This document shows, in pieces, positions 43,390 to 51,378 of a stretch of 64,000 nt of DNA. A program made the position numbers and the translations under genes. Position 1 is the stretch's first letter, and each line of letters begins with the position of its first letter. The stretch covers positions 62,001 to 126,000 of the forward strand of contig NZ_JAGYVZ010000012.1 of the NCBI RefSeq assembly GCF_018380615.1. The letters run 5' to 3'. Source of the DNA: Flavobacterium psychroterrae. Its GTDB lineage: Bacteria > Bacteroidota > Bacteroidia > Flavobacteriales > Flavobacteriaceae. The notes below the pieces were generated by a model. It was not told the DNA's origin. It made no database searches and was given only the letters and a program-made list of their open reading frames with translations.

Positions 43390-45384
43390 ATGGAACATAT
43401 ACATAAAGAACAAAAAATCACAAAAAAGAAAATCAATCAATCCGGATGTTGTTCTGCGCATGAAGAACACGCACATTCAGATGATGACGGACACGATCAC
43501 GATCATGAACATAATGGTGAAGGCGGTATTTTTAAAATGTTTTTACCAGCCATAATATCCTTTATTTTATTGCTTATAGGCATTGGTTTTGATCATTATT
43601 TTCCGCAAAACTGGTTTACGGGTTATGTTAGAATTGGTTGGTATGTGGTGGCGTATTTACCGGTTGGGCTTCCGGTTTTGAAAGAAGCTTATGAAAGTAT
43701 TATGAAAGGCAATGTTTTTTCAGAATTCTTCCTGATGTGTATTGCCACAATTGGTGCTTTTGCAATAGGCGAATATCCTGAAGGTGTTGCCGTAATGTTA
43801 TTTTATACCATTGGCGAAAACTTTCAGGGATTGGCGGTTAGTCGGGCAAAATCGAATATCAAAAGTTTATTGGATCAACGTCCTGATGAAGTCAATGTTT
43901 TAGAAAATAATGTTGCCACTAAAGTCAAAGCGGCAGATGTTTCCATTGGATCGATTATTCAGCTTAAAGCGGGAGAAAAACTAGGATTAGACGGCGAATT
44001 ACTATCTGATAATGCTTCGTTTAATACCGCGGCATTAACCGGCGAAAGTAAACCTGATACTAAGGTAAAAGGAGAAGCTGTTCTTGCCGGAATGATTAAT
44101 GGCAACACAATTGCATTAGTAAAAGTAACAAAAGCATATAACGATAGTAAATTGTCTAAAATTTTGGAAATGGTACAAAATGCCACGACCAAAAAAGCGC
44201 CAGCCGAATTATTCATTAGAAAATTTGCTAAAATTTATACGCCAATTGTCGTTTATCTGGCGATTGCAATTTGTTTTGTTCCAATGCTTTTTGTTGACAA
44301 TTACGTTTTTAATCAATGGTTGTACAGAGCTTTGGTCTTCCTTGTAATTTCTTGTCCGTGTGCTTTGGTGATTAGTATTCCGCTAGGATATTTTGGCGGA
44401 ATTGGCGCTGCAAGTAAAAATGGAATTCTGTTTAAAGGAAGTAATTTTCTGGATAGTATTTCAACGATTCAGAATGTGGTAATGGATAAAACCGGAACCA
44501 TGACCGAAGGCGTTTTTAAAGTTCAGGAAGTTATTATTTCGGAAGATTTTAATAAAGAAGAAATCCTGAAATTCGTCAATGTCCTGGAAAGTCAAAGTAC
44601 ACATCCCGTGGCGACTGCGATTCATAATCACGTGGGTGAAATCGATGCTTCAATTGAATTGAAAAACGTTGAGGAAATTTCCGGACATGGTTTAAAAGCG
44701 GAGATTAACGGAAAAGAGTTGCATGTTGGGAATTTTAAATTGATGGATAAATTCAATATTAATTATGACATAGATCCCAATGAGGTTGTTTACACGACAA
44801 TTGCGATTGCGTACGATAAAAAGTTTGCAGGATATTTAACGATTGCCGATGAAATTAAAGCAGATGCACAAGAAGCCGTAAACAAACTAAAAGCATTGGG
44901 CGTTAAAGTTACCATGTTAAGCGGTGACAAAACAAATGTTGTTCAATTTGTTGCCAATAAACTAGGAATTACCAACGCTTTTGGAGATTTATTACCGGAA
45001 GATAAAGTCAATAAACTAAACGAAATAAAAGCCAAAAACGAAACCGTAGCATTTGTTGGCGATGGCGTAAATGATGCTCCGGTGATTGCTTTAAGTACTG
45101 TAGGGATTGCGATGGGAGGTTTAGGAAGTGATGCCACAATTGAAACCGCCGATATTGTGATTCAGGACGATAAGCCAAGTAAAATTGCGATGGCAATCAA
45201 CATAGGAAAACAAACTAAAAAAATTGTGTGGCAAAATATTACTTTGGCTTTTGTGGTCAAAGCATTTGTACTGATTCTTGGCGCTGGGGGATTAGCCACA
45301 ATGTGGGAAGCCGTTTTTGCCGATGTTGGCGTAGCCTTATTAGCCATATTGAATGCCGTAAGGATTCAGAAGATGAAGTTTTAA
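43390..45384 (+). CDS. P1B-type heavy-metal ATPase with His-rich N-terminus (Zn/Cd type)
   Basis: A 664-residue metal-exporting ATPase. There is no HMA ferredoxin-like domain. Instead the first 45 residues hold a Cys pair (SGCCSAHEEHAHSD) and a His/Asp-rich stretch (DDGHDHDHEHNGEGG) with nine His in all. Core motifs: SCPCAL in the metal-binding TM, DKTGTMTEG with the phosphorylated Asp, HPVATAIHNH, and GDGVNDAPVIA. The last helix DVGVALLAILNAVRI carries the Asp typical of the P1B-2 group (Zn, Cd, Pb). It stands in the same metal-resistance region as the CzcA pump, and a strong terminator follows. Confidence 0.94.
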   Translation: MEHIHKEQKITKKKINQSGCCSAHEEHAHSDDDGHDHDHEHNGEGGIFKMFLPAIISFILLLIGIGFDHYFPQNWFTGYVRIGWYVVAYLPVGLPVLKEAYESIMKGNVFSEFFLMCIATIGAFAIGEYPEGVAVMLFYTIGENFQGLAVSRAKSNIKSLLDQRPDEVNVLENNVATKVKAADVSIGSIIQLKAGEKLGLDGELLSDNASFNTAALTGESKPDTKVKGEAVLAGMINGNTIALVKVTKAYNDSKLSKILEMVQNATTKKAPAELFIRKFAKIYTPIVVYLAIAICFVPMLFVDNYVFNQWLYRALVFLVISCPCALVISIPLGYFGGIGAASKNGILFKGSNFLDSISTIQNVVMDKTGTMTEGVFKVQEVIISEDFNKEEILKFVNVLESQSTHPVATAIHNHVGEIDASIELKNVEEISGHGLKAEINGKELHVGNFKLMDKFNINYDIDPNEVVYTTIAIAYDKKFAGYLTIADEIKADAQEAVNKLKALGVKVTMLSGDKTNVVQFVANKLGITNAFGDLLPEDKVNKLNEIKAKNETVAFVGDGVNDAPVIALSTVGIAMGGLGSDATIETADIVIQDDKPSKIAMAINIGKQTKKIVWQNITLAFVVKAFVLILGAGGLATMWEAVFADVGVALLAILNAVRIQKMKF

Positions 45385-45385
45385 T

Positions 45386-45420
45386 TAATCGCCGCAATTT
45401 GCGGCGATTATTGTTTTTTT
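45386..45420 (+). terminator. Terminator after the P-type ATPase gene
   Basis: A near-perfect palindrome (TAATCGCCGCAA with TTGCGGCGATTA) starts two bases past the stop and is followed by TTGTTTTTTT. Confidence 0.92.
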
Positions 45421-45478
45421 TATTCCTTTTGAAAAGATCAGCTATAAATGAATAAACCCTTTGGCTGCAATTATTTTT

Positions 45479-45608
45479 ACACATAGAAACGTAATTTTTT
45501 CAGCTAAAAAGGTGTTTCATTTATTAAAATACACAAAGCTGGCTCTGTGAAAGAAATAGATTTCTTTTTGCGTTCTTTTTACATCTAAAAATCTATGTTT
45601 CTATGTGT
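45479..45608. repeat. 12-bp inverted repeat, dispersed-type
   Basis: ACACATAGAAAC (45479-45490) is mirrored exactly by GTTTCTATGTGT (45597-45608). The rest of the 45385-45713 gap shows the terminator and AT-rich DNA only. Confidence 0.6.
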
Positions 45609-45713
45609 TTAATTGAAATTTATAATTGCATCCAACAGGTTTAATTAGGGAATCTTACCTCAAACGTGGTTTCATTTTATAATATGGAACGCAACATTAA
45701 TTAAATTAAATAA

Positions 45714-45740
45714 TTGTTTTTGAGTGAAGTAGTAGTTTTG
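45714..45740 (+). promoter_or_regulatory. Candidate promoter of the Omp85-type gene
   Basis: TTG at 45714-45716, a 16-nt spacer, then TAGTTTTG at 45733-45740. The spacer is shorter than the usual 19. The -7 box lies 22 bp before the ATG at 45762 and supports that start over an in-frame codon at 45714. Confidence 0.45.
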
Positions 45741-45761
45741 TTTCAGATCAAAAACAAAACC

Positions 45762-46838
45762 ATGAAAAAAGTACTTTTAGTATTCATAATCCTGATATTG
45801 CCCTATTATAAAGCGTGGACACAAACAAAGATATCTGATAGTATTTCAACAGCTAAAGCAAAAACGAAACGTGTTGATTTTAACGTAATGCCGTATATCA
45901 ATTATAACAGAACGCTGGATTTTATGTTTGGCGCGATCCCAATGATGATGTACAAACTGGATAAAACAGATACGATTTCGCCTAAATCATTATCGGGGAT
46001 TTCAGCAGTTTACACTATCAATAAATCTTATTTTATAGCCTCATTCAACAAATGGTATTTTAAAGAAGACAATTGGCGAGCCCAACTTTTTCTGGCAACG
46101 GGAAATCAGAATGCGCAATTTTTTGTAGATGATATTGATGTTCCGGATTTCTATGATTACGGAACCAAAGCCAATATGATTAATTTTAGTCTGCAACGCA
46201 AAGTAATCAAAGCTTTATATGTGGGAATTGGTTATGCTTATGCACATTACGATACAAAATACGAAGATGATATCGAGCCAGGTTCTGTATCCCACACAAA
46301 TGGATTACAGCTTAATGTAATGTATGATTCGCGCGATGAAGTATATTATCCGACGAAAGGCGATAAAATAAAATTGCGATGGCTCAATTATCCTACTTGG
46401 TTTGGAAACGATATTAGTGCAAATAAGATTATCTCAGAATATGATAAATATTTTCCCATGCGAAACGGAATCGATGTGTTTGCAGCGCGTTTTTCAGGGA
46501 AATTCGGTTTAGGAAATATTGCCTTTGAACAGCAAACCACAATTGGCGGAAATGATATCAGAGGATATTCTGAAGGTAAATATCGCGGAGACGGATTGAT
46601 TGATTTACAGGCGGAATATCGTTATAATTTTGGTAAAAAAATGGGGCTTGTTGGTTTTGCAGGTTTGGCTACTATTTATGGATCTGATACCGAAAGTTTC
46701 AACTGGAAATTATATCCCGGAGCCGGAGCCGGTTTTCGATATCGGGCATTTAAAACCGAAAAATTTAATGTTGGTTTAGACGCTGCTGTTGGAAAAGGAG
46801 ATTGGGGTCTGTATTTTAGAATTGGCGAAGCTTTTTAA
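45762..46838 (+). CDS. Omp85/BamA-type outer-membrane barrel without POTRA domains
   Basis: A 358-residue protein. The start at 45762 gives a clean Sec signal (KKVLLVFIILILPYYKAWTQ). The remainder is a 16-strand-like barrel with the Omp85 L6 motif IRGYSEGKYRGDG and the typical ending GAGAGFRYRAFKTEKFNVGL and WGLYFRIGEAF. No POTRA domain precedes the barrel, as in the surface-antigen (D15-like) group of small Omp85 proteins. It lies downstream of the metal efflux genes but behind their terminator with its own promoter, so the link is positional only. Function unknown. Confidence 0.82.
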   Translation: MKKVLLVFIILILPYYKAWTQTKISDSISTAKAKTKRVDFNVMPYINYNRTLDFMFGAIPMMMYKLDKTDTISPKSLSGISAVYTINKSYFIASFNKWYFKEDNWRAQLFLATGNQNAQFFVDDIDVPDFYDYGTKANMINFSLQRKVIKALYVGIGYAYAHYDTKYEDDIEPGSVSHTNGLQLNVMYDSRDEVYYPTKGDKIKLRWLNYPTWFGNDISANKIISEYDKYFPMRNGIDVFAARFSGKFGLGNIAFEQQTTIGGNDIRGYSEGKYRGDGLIDLQAEYRYNFGKKMGLVGFAGLATIYGSDTESFNWKLYPGAGAGFRYRAFKTEKFNVGLDAAVGKGDWGLYFRIGEAF

Positions 46839-46842
46839 ATTA

Positions 46843-47241
46843 TTATTTCTTGAGATGTTTGGGTTCCTGAATTTCTCCATTTCCGAAAGACCAATTTTCT
46901 AAACCATTATTTTCCAGTAAAACAATAATCACGTTATTGATCAGAATTTCTGTAGAAGCAGCGATTCTGACAGCAATTTGATGGTACAAGTTTTTCTTTT
47001 GTTCCAAAGTTCTTCCTTGTCCGGCGGTAATCTGGACATAAATTATATCTTCAGAATGTGAAATGCCAAGGTAACTTTCAGGATACTTTATCTGATGAGG
47101 TTCTAGTTCTTCAATTACATGAAAATAATCAGCTGCAGGAATATGAAATTCGGCTATTAAAGCATGATGAATGGATTCTGAAATATTGTTTTTTGTTGCT
47201 AATGAAAGCTTTTTTGGAAGACTGATTCTAACGAATGGCAT
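46843..47241 (-). CDS. Tautomerase-family protein
   Basis: A 132-residue protein. It starts MPFVRISLP, so Pro would be the catalytic N-terminal residue after Met removal, as in the tautomerase superfamily. The pattern VRISLPKKLSLATKNNISES, then DYFHVIEELEPHQIKY and YVQITAGQGRTLEQKKNLYH fits the malonate-semialdehyde-decarboxylase-like tautomerase group. The C-terminal 20 residues (NWSFGNGEIQEPKHLKK) are typical of that subgroup. The substrate is unknown. It is cytosolic and convergent with the barrel gene, four bases away. The -7 box is at 47274. Confidence 0.88.
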   Translation of the reverse strand: MPFVRISLPKKLSLATKNNISESIHHALIAEFHIPAADYFHVIEELEPHQIKYPESYLGISHSEDIIYVQITAGQGRTLEQKKNLYHQIAVRIAASTEILINNVIIVLLENNGLENWSFGNGEIQEPKHLKK

Positions 47242-47273
47242 TTTGTATTGTTATTTAAAAGTGATGTAATAGC

Positions 47274-47281
47274 AAAGATAA
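47274..47281 (-). promoter_or_regulatory. -7 box TATCTTTG of the tautomerase gene
   Basis: The plus-strand word CAAAGATA, the complement of TATCTTTG, lies 33 bp before the start at 47241. No clear TTG is seen at -33. Confidence 0.4.
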
Positions 47282-47343
47282 TTGCTCAATTGAAAAGTGA
47301 AGATAAATTTTTTTAAAAAAACAGCACAATAATGCCGGATATA

Positions 47344-47376
47344 AACACCACAGGTTTTTAAAAACCTATTGTGTTT
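47344..47376 (-). terminator. Candidate terminator of the VOC gene
   Basis: An imperfect palindrome with a perfect AGGTTTTTAAAAACCT centre lies 44 bp past the stop of the minus-strand gene, with a T-containing tail on the minus strand. Confidence 0.45.
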
Positions 47377-47419
47377 GAATATTCAGCATCATAGCAATCA
47401 AATTATTATTATTGTAAAA

Positions 47420-48073
47420 TTAAGAAAAAGATAATGCTATAGAATTGTTATTATTTTCTATTCTAACGTCAGTTTTATTGCTTTTAGAAGGAGTTTGAGT
47501 TGGGTACCAATTGCGATAAGGTTTGACAATAATAAGTAAGCCTTCGTCATCTCCAATTGCTGCAAAATTTTCACTATTATAGTTTTTACTAAAAAAAGCA
47601 AGGTTATAATCTTCTATCAATTGCTCTCCTAATTCCATTGGATTTTCATCAACAATACCAATTTCGCTAATGTTTAATATTGATTTCGAACTAAATTCTT
47701 TTATTTGCAAATTGTCAAGATCATGTCTGGCAATAAACTCTAATAAATTGCCATTGTTATCATAAAAATAAACAGCATTGGCATTCCAGGTCTCAAAATT
47801 CGCAATTATACGTTTATCCTCAATAATTAGTAAATCTATTTTGCTATTACACCATTTAATTGCTTCGTCAAGTTTATTCTCAGGAATATTAAAGGCAAAG
47901 TGGTAAATGGAATTAAAATCAGGATTTTCAATGAATTTTAAAACCGAATCCCCAGCCTTAATAGTAACCGAATTTGAATCTTTTTCTATAATAGGCAATT
48001 CTAATATATCCTGATAAAAGCTAATAGTATTTTGAATATTGTTTGTCTGAATTTGGATGTGTTCTAATTTCAT
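47420..48073 (-). CDS. VOC (glyoxalase/bleomycin-resistance-like) protein
   Basis: A 217-residue protein with start at 48073 (MKLEHIQIQTNNIQ), because a TAAATTTG box at 48116 would lie at the longer start. The first half is a VOC domain: HIQIQTNNIQNTISFYQDI, FIENPDFNSIYHFAFNIPEN, and a C-terminal metal-side Glu in YDNNGNLLEFIARHD. The second half (KSILNISEIGIVDENPMELG, LIIVKPYRNWYP) looks like a further, shorter VOC-like half. The reaction is not predictable. It is cytosolic, single-gene transcript. Confidence 0.85.
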   Translation of the reverse strand: MKLEHIQIQTNNIQNTISFYQDILELPIIEKDSNSVTIKAGDSVLKFIENPDFNSIYHFAFNIPENKLDEAIKWCNSKIDLLIIEDKRIIANFETWNANAVYFYDNNGNLLEFIARHDLDNLQIKEFSSKSILNISEIGIVDENPMELGEQLIEDYNLAFFSKNYNSENFAAIGDDEGLLIIVKPYRNWYPTQTPSKSNKTDVRIENNNNSIALSFS

Positions 48074-48115
48074 AATGGTATTTTTAAAAAGAAAAAAATT
48101 TTCCTTCGTTTCAAA

Positions 48116-48123
48116 CAAATTTA
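48116..48123 (-). promoter_or_regulatory. -7 box TAAATTTG of the VOC gene
   Basis: The plus-strand word CAAATTTA lies 43 bp before the start at 48073. The -33 element is not clear. Confidence 0.35.
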
Positions 48124-48231
48124 AAAAATGATGCTTCTATTTTTGGTTATAAGCCATTTTATACTTCAATGAAGCAATAGTAAATTGTGATGAGAATCTC
48201 TATCATATTGTGGAAATATATTTAGCAGATA

Positions 48232-48382
48232 GTCCCGATAGCTATTGGGACATATATTTTTAAAGTATTAATTTAAAGGTTTTTAGAAAGTCATGCTTTT
48301 TGACATAGGTATTATGAGATTTATTTGAAGTGAAACGTTTTTTATAGATTTTTCGATATATGTGCCGATAGCTATCGGGACT
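48232..48382. repeat. Two copies of the TCCCGATAGCTA palindromic repeat
   Basis: GTCCCGATAGCTATTGGGAC at 48232-48251 and a variant GCCGATAGCTATCGGGAC at about 48364-48381. Relatives are at 12670-12687 and inside the adaptor gene at 41633-41651. The gap 48124-48496 holds no gene. Confidence 0.75.
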
Positions 48383-48496
48383 ATTTGTTAAAAAGATATA
48401 ATCTAAAAAGTAGAGATATGATAAATAGAAAAGCCCACTTCAATGAAGAAACAGGCTTTGTAGATTTGAAAATTTTTGGGGCAATTAACAAATCAT

Positions 48497-49639
48497 TTAT
48501 TTTGGCATTGTTGGAGTAATAATTCTGCGTGTTGGCGTGCTCAACGTTTCTATAAAAGCAAGAAGATCACTTATTTCTTCTTTACTTAAATCCAGTTTTT
48601 TAAGCATCGGATCTATTTTTGGAATCAAAGAATCTCTTGCAGTTCCCAGATATTTTTTCTGAATAGGAGAGGGATTTCCCAGATTATACAATTCAACCAC
48701 ATCTAATAAAGACGGAAAATGTCCGTGATGCATCCATGGCTTTGTATTTACGACTTCACGAAGCGTTGGCGTTCTGAATTTACCAATATCTGCTTTGTCT
48801 TTAGTAACATTATAACGTCCGAAATCTTCATTTTTTGTTCCAAATAAAGTTTGTCCGTCATTATGAAACTGATTATCGCTAAAATAAGGCGTATTGTGGC
48901 AATTGATGCATTGCGCTTTGGTTCTGAACAAATGCAAACCTTTCACTTGTTGATCTGTAAAAGCTTCTGATTTTCCGCTCACAAACTGATCAAATTTACT
49001 TTTAGGGCTGTTAATTGATCTTTCAAAAGTGGCAATCGCATATTGAATTCTTTCTAATGAAACTTTTTTATCTCCAAAAGCAGCTTTAAAAAGCTCGTTA
49101 TATCCTTTAATTTCGGCAATTTTATCAACCGCAATCGTCAGTTTCTCGTTCATTTCAAGCGGATCACCAATCGGGAATTGCGCCTGATCTTCCAGACTTG
49201 AAGCGCGACCGTCCCAAAATAAAGTTTTGGCATACGCCGAGTTTAAAATCGTCATTGAATTACGTTTTCCGGTTTGGCGATCATGACCAAAAGAACGCGT
49301 TAAATTATCTGTCCAGCCCAATTCAGGATTATGGCACGAAGCACACGCAATTTGTCCGCTTATAGATAACCTCGGATCAAAAAACAAGATTTTCCCCAGA
49401 CTTTCTTTTTCCTTTGAATACGGATTATACGATGGATATGGAACAGCAGAAAGTACTCCAATATCCTGAAATGCTTTTTTGTCGATACTTTTATCTAATT
49501 GTGGCGCTGGCCAGGAAGTTGGATCTCCGCTGGAATACAGTTTTCGCAATTCCTGAACATCGATATATTCTGGTTCTTCAATGCTTTTATAAGCGGTGAG
49601 GCTTATTAAGAGTAGAAAGGGGATTATTAACTTTTTCAA
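48497..49639 (-). CDS. Di-heme cytochrome c peroxidase (MauG/CcpA family)
   Basis: A 380-residue exported protein that reduces peroxide with electrons from cytochrome c, or acts in MauG-like oxidations. A Sec signal (LIIPFLLLISLTAYK) is followed by two heme c motifs: CASCH (Cys99-His103) and CINCH (Cys244-His248). Family landmarks include LGKILFFDPRLS, SMTILNSAYAKTLFWDGRA and MHHGHFPSLLDVVELYNLG. It is the last gene of the FecI/FecR/SusCD minus-strand group, separated from the lipoprotein gene by a 270-bp repeat. Periplasmic. Confidence 0.93.
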   Translation of the reverse strand: MKKLIIPFLLLISLTAYKSIEEPEYIDVQELRKLYSSGDPTSWPAPQLDKSIDKKAFQDIGVLSAVPYPSYNPYSKEKESLGKILFFDPRLSISGQIACASCHNPELGWTDNLTRSFGHDRQTGKRNSMTILNSAYAKTLFWDGRASSLEDQAQFPIGDPLEMNEKLTIAVDKIAEIKGYNELFKAAFGDKKVSLERIQYAIATFERSINSPKSKFDQFVSGKSEAFTDQQVKGLHLFRTKAQCINCHNTPYFSDNQFHNDGQTLFGTKNEDFGRYNVTKDKADIGKFRTPTLREVVNTKPWMHHGHFPSLLDVVELYNLGNPSPIQKKYLGTARDSLIPKIDPMLKKLDLSKEEISDLLAFIETLSTPTRRIITPTMPK

Positions 49640-49675
49640 ATTTATGTTTTTTTAGTTTCAGGTTTTAGATTCAGT

Positions 49676-49907
49676 CGCAGTGTTCAGTATTCAGTATTCA
49701 GTTTTCAGTTTTCAGTCTCAGTTTTCAGTTTTCAGTCTCAGTTTTGCGATGAGAACTTTGTCAAAGTTTAAAACTTTGACAAAGTTAGCGACTGCGACTG
49801 CGACTGCGACTGCGACTGCGACTGCGACTGCGACTGCGACTGCGACTGCGACTGCGACTGCGACTGCGACTGCGACTGCGACTGTAAACTGAAAACTGAA
49901 TACTGCT
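49676..49907. repeat. Fold-back element with a (GCGACT)n microsatellite
   Basis: 49788-49884 is about 16 tandem copies of GCGACT. To its left is a perfect 33-base palindrome (49754-49786, AACTTTGTCAAAGTTT and its mirror). Further left, GTATTCAGTTTTCAG-type units (49680-49745) are mirrored on the right by CTGAAAACTGAATACTG (49890-49906). A frame running through the repeat only encodes alternating Thr and Ala and is not a gene. Confidence 0.9.
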
Positions 49908-49908
49908 A

Positions 49909-51378
49909 TTAAAGAGTAACTTCCTTAGGGCAATCTGCGTTTATCGCGTTAATTTTCGGATATGTTTTATTGTTGTATATTTTGTATAGTCCCGAAACAG
50001 TTCCTCCAAAAAGGGTATCATTTGTCAGTTTTAATTCAAAAGAAATTTCAAATAAACCTGCGCTGATTTCTTTATAAGTTCCTTCACCTGAAATCGCGAT
50101 AATATGACTGTTTTTATTAGTTCCTGCAATGGTAATATCCTGCGGAATCACTAAAACTTTACCACTCGTTTTACTATTTCCTTTGTCAGGGAAAAATTCT
50201 AAAGCCGATGTAATATTGAATCCTGGAGAGCTTGCGCCTGCGGTTGCCTCATTAGTGAACCATCTTTTTAGGTTGAAAGAATTGGTTGTTGATGTTCCTG
50301 TGGCAACGTTAAAACCAATTTTGAATGCATCGTGATAAACATCATCATTTGGGTTTGCCGTTCCTTTGTCGCTGTATAAAATGGCATTTTCATTGTCTTT
50401 TGTTACAACAACCGGAAAAGTAAATGCATTAAACGCCTGCCATGCACAAGTTCCGCTTTTGTCAAACCAGTTTTCACCATAGGTTAAATAAAACTGATTT
50501 GATAAATCGTAGAATTTAGAAGCCGGATTTGCCTGAACATCTCTTGGTGACTTTATTGGCTTTGCAATCGTTAAGTTAATATTTCCGGTTGCAATATAGT
50601 TGGCAGTTGTAGCAAGGGAAATTTTAGTTTCATAACGAACATCATCAATTTGAATATCTTCAAGAAGTTTAAGATGATAGGTTATAGAACTTCTGTTATC
50701 GCCGTAATCGTCGTGAGTTAAGGAATATTCAAAACCATTCACGAACTTAAATATAGAGTTTTCATCAATTTCTGAAGGAACAAAACCGTTAGGGAAATTA
50801 ACCTTAAAATCAGTTGTTTCGCCAATTTGTCCTTTTATAATAAAATCTTTTACAGGAAAAGTGTATGGCGTAACGACTTCGCCCAGATTTATCGTAAAAG
50901 TATCATTTAGAGCAGTTGCATTTAGATTTCCTATGTGAATATCAGCATCAGATGTATTGTCTAATTTTAAAGTAATGGTTTGTTTGTCTTTCCATCTTTT
51001 ATCAAAAGACAAATAAATAGTATCCGTTAATTTATTGCCCTGAAATAGTAATTGTGTTGCAGGTTCTACAGTAAAAGTATCCGGATCGCCGGAAGTTGTG
51101 GTGATAAAATTTGCCTTAACAGCACTTTTTAATGTTGCTGAACTTAATGTAACAGGAACTTTAAGTGTTTTAACTGATTTGTTTTCATAAGTTGTCAATG
51201 GCAAAAAAGTAGTATTCACTGCTGGATATTCAAGCGGAACACCGGCATCAGTTGCAAGGAAATTAAAGCGGATAAAAGGAGTAATGTTTTGAGAATCCAG
51301 CCTGTAATCGTCTTTAGAACAAGATGAATATAAGAGTACAACTATACTCAATACGGATATAATTTTAGTAAGATTCAT
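49909..51378 (-). CDS. Surface lipoprotein accompanying SusC/SusD
   Basis: A 489-residue lipoprotein with signal VLSIVVLLYSSCSKDD. The mature part is beta-rich and Thr/Asn-rich with no recognised domain beyond a likely N-terminal Ig-like section (TLKVPVTLSSATLKSAVKAN) and a C-terminal part (ISFELKLTNDTLFGGTVSGL). Its place directly after SusD, with a 14-bp overlap, makes it a SusE-like or DUF4843-like positional partner that probably sits on the outer-membrane surface and binds ligand. The ligand is not known. The downstream end carries the microsatellite element. Confidence 0.8.
   Translation of the reverse strand: MNLTKIISVLSIVVLLYSSCSKDDYRLDSQNITPFIRFNFLATDAGVPLEYPAVNTTFLPLTTYENKSVKTLKVPVTLSSATLKSAVKANFITTTSGDPDTFTVEPATQLLFQGNKLTDTIYLSFDKRWKDKQTITLKLDNTSDADIHIGNLNATALNDTFTINLGEVVTPYTFPVKDFIIKGQIGETTDFKVNFPNGFVPSEIDENSIFKFVNGFEYSLTHDDYGDNRSSITYHLKLLEDIQIDDVRYETKISLATTANYIATGNINLTIAKPIKSPRDVQANPASKFYDLSNQFYLTYGENWFDKSGTCAWQAFNAFTFPVVVTKDNENAILYSDKGTANPNDDVYHDAFKIGFNVATGTSTTNSFNLKRWFTNEATAGASSPGFNITSALEFFPDKGNSKTSGKVLVIPQDITIAGTNKNSHIIAISGEGTYKEISAGLFEISFELKLTNDTLFGGTVSGLYKIYNNKTYPKINAINADCPKEVTL

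Noticed and set aside
49680..49892. Open frame through the GCGACT repeat
   Set aside because: It encodes mostly alternating Thr and Ala from the microsatellite and shows no protein-like features.
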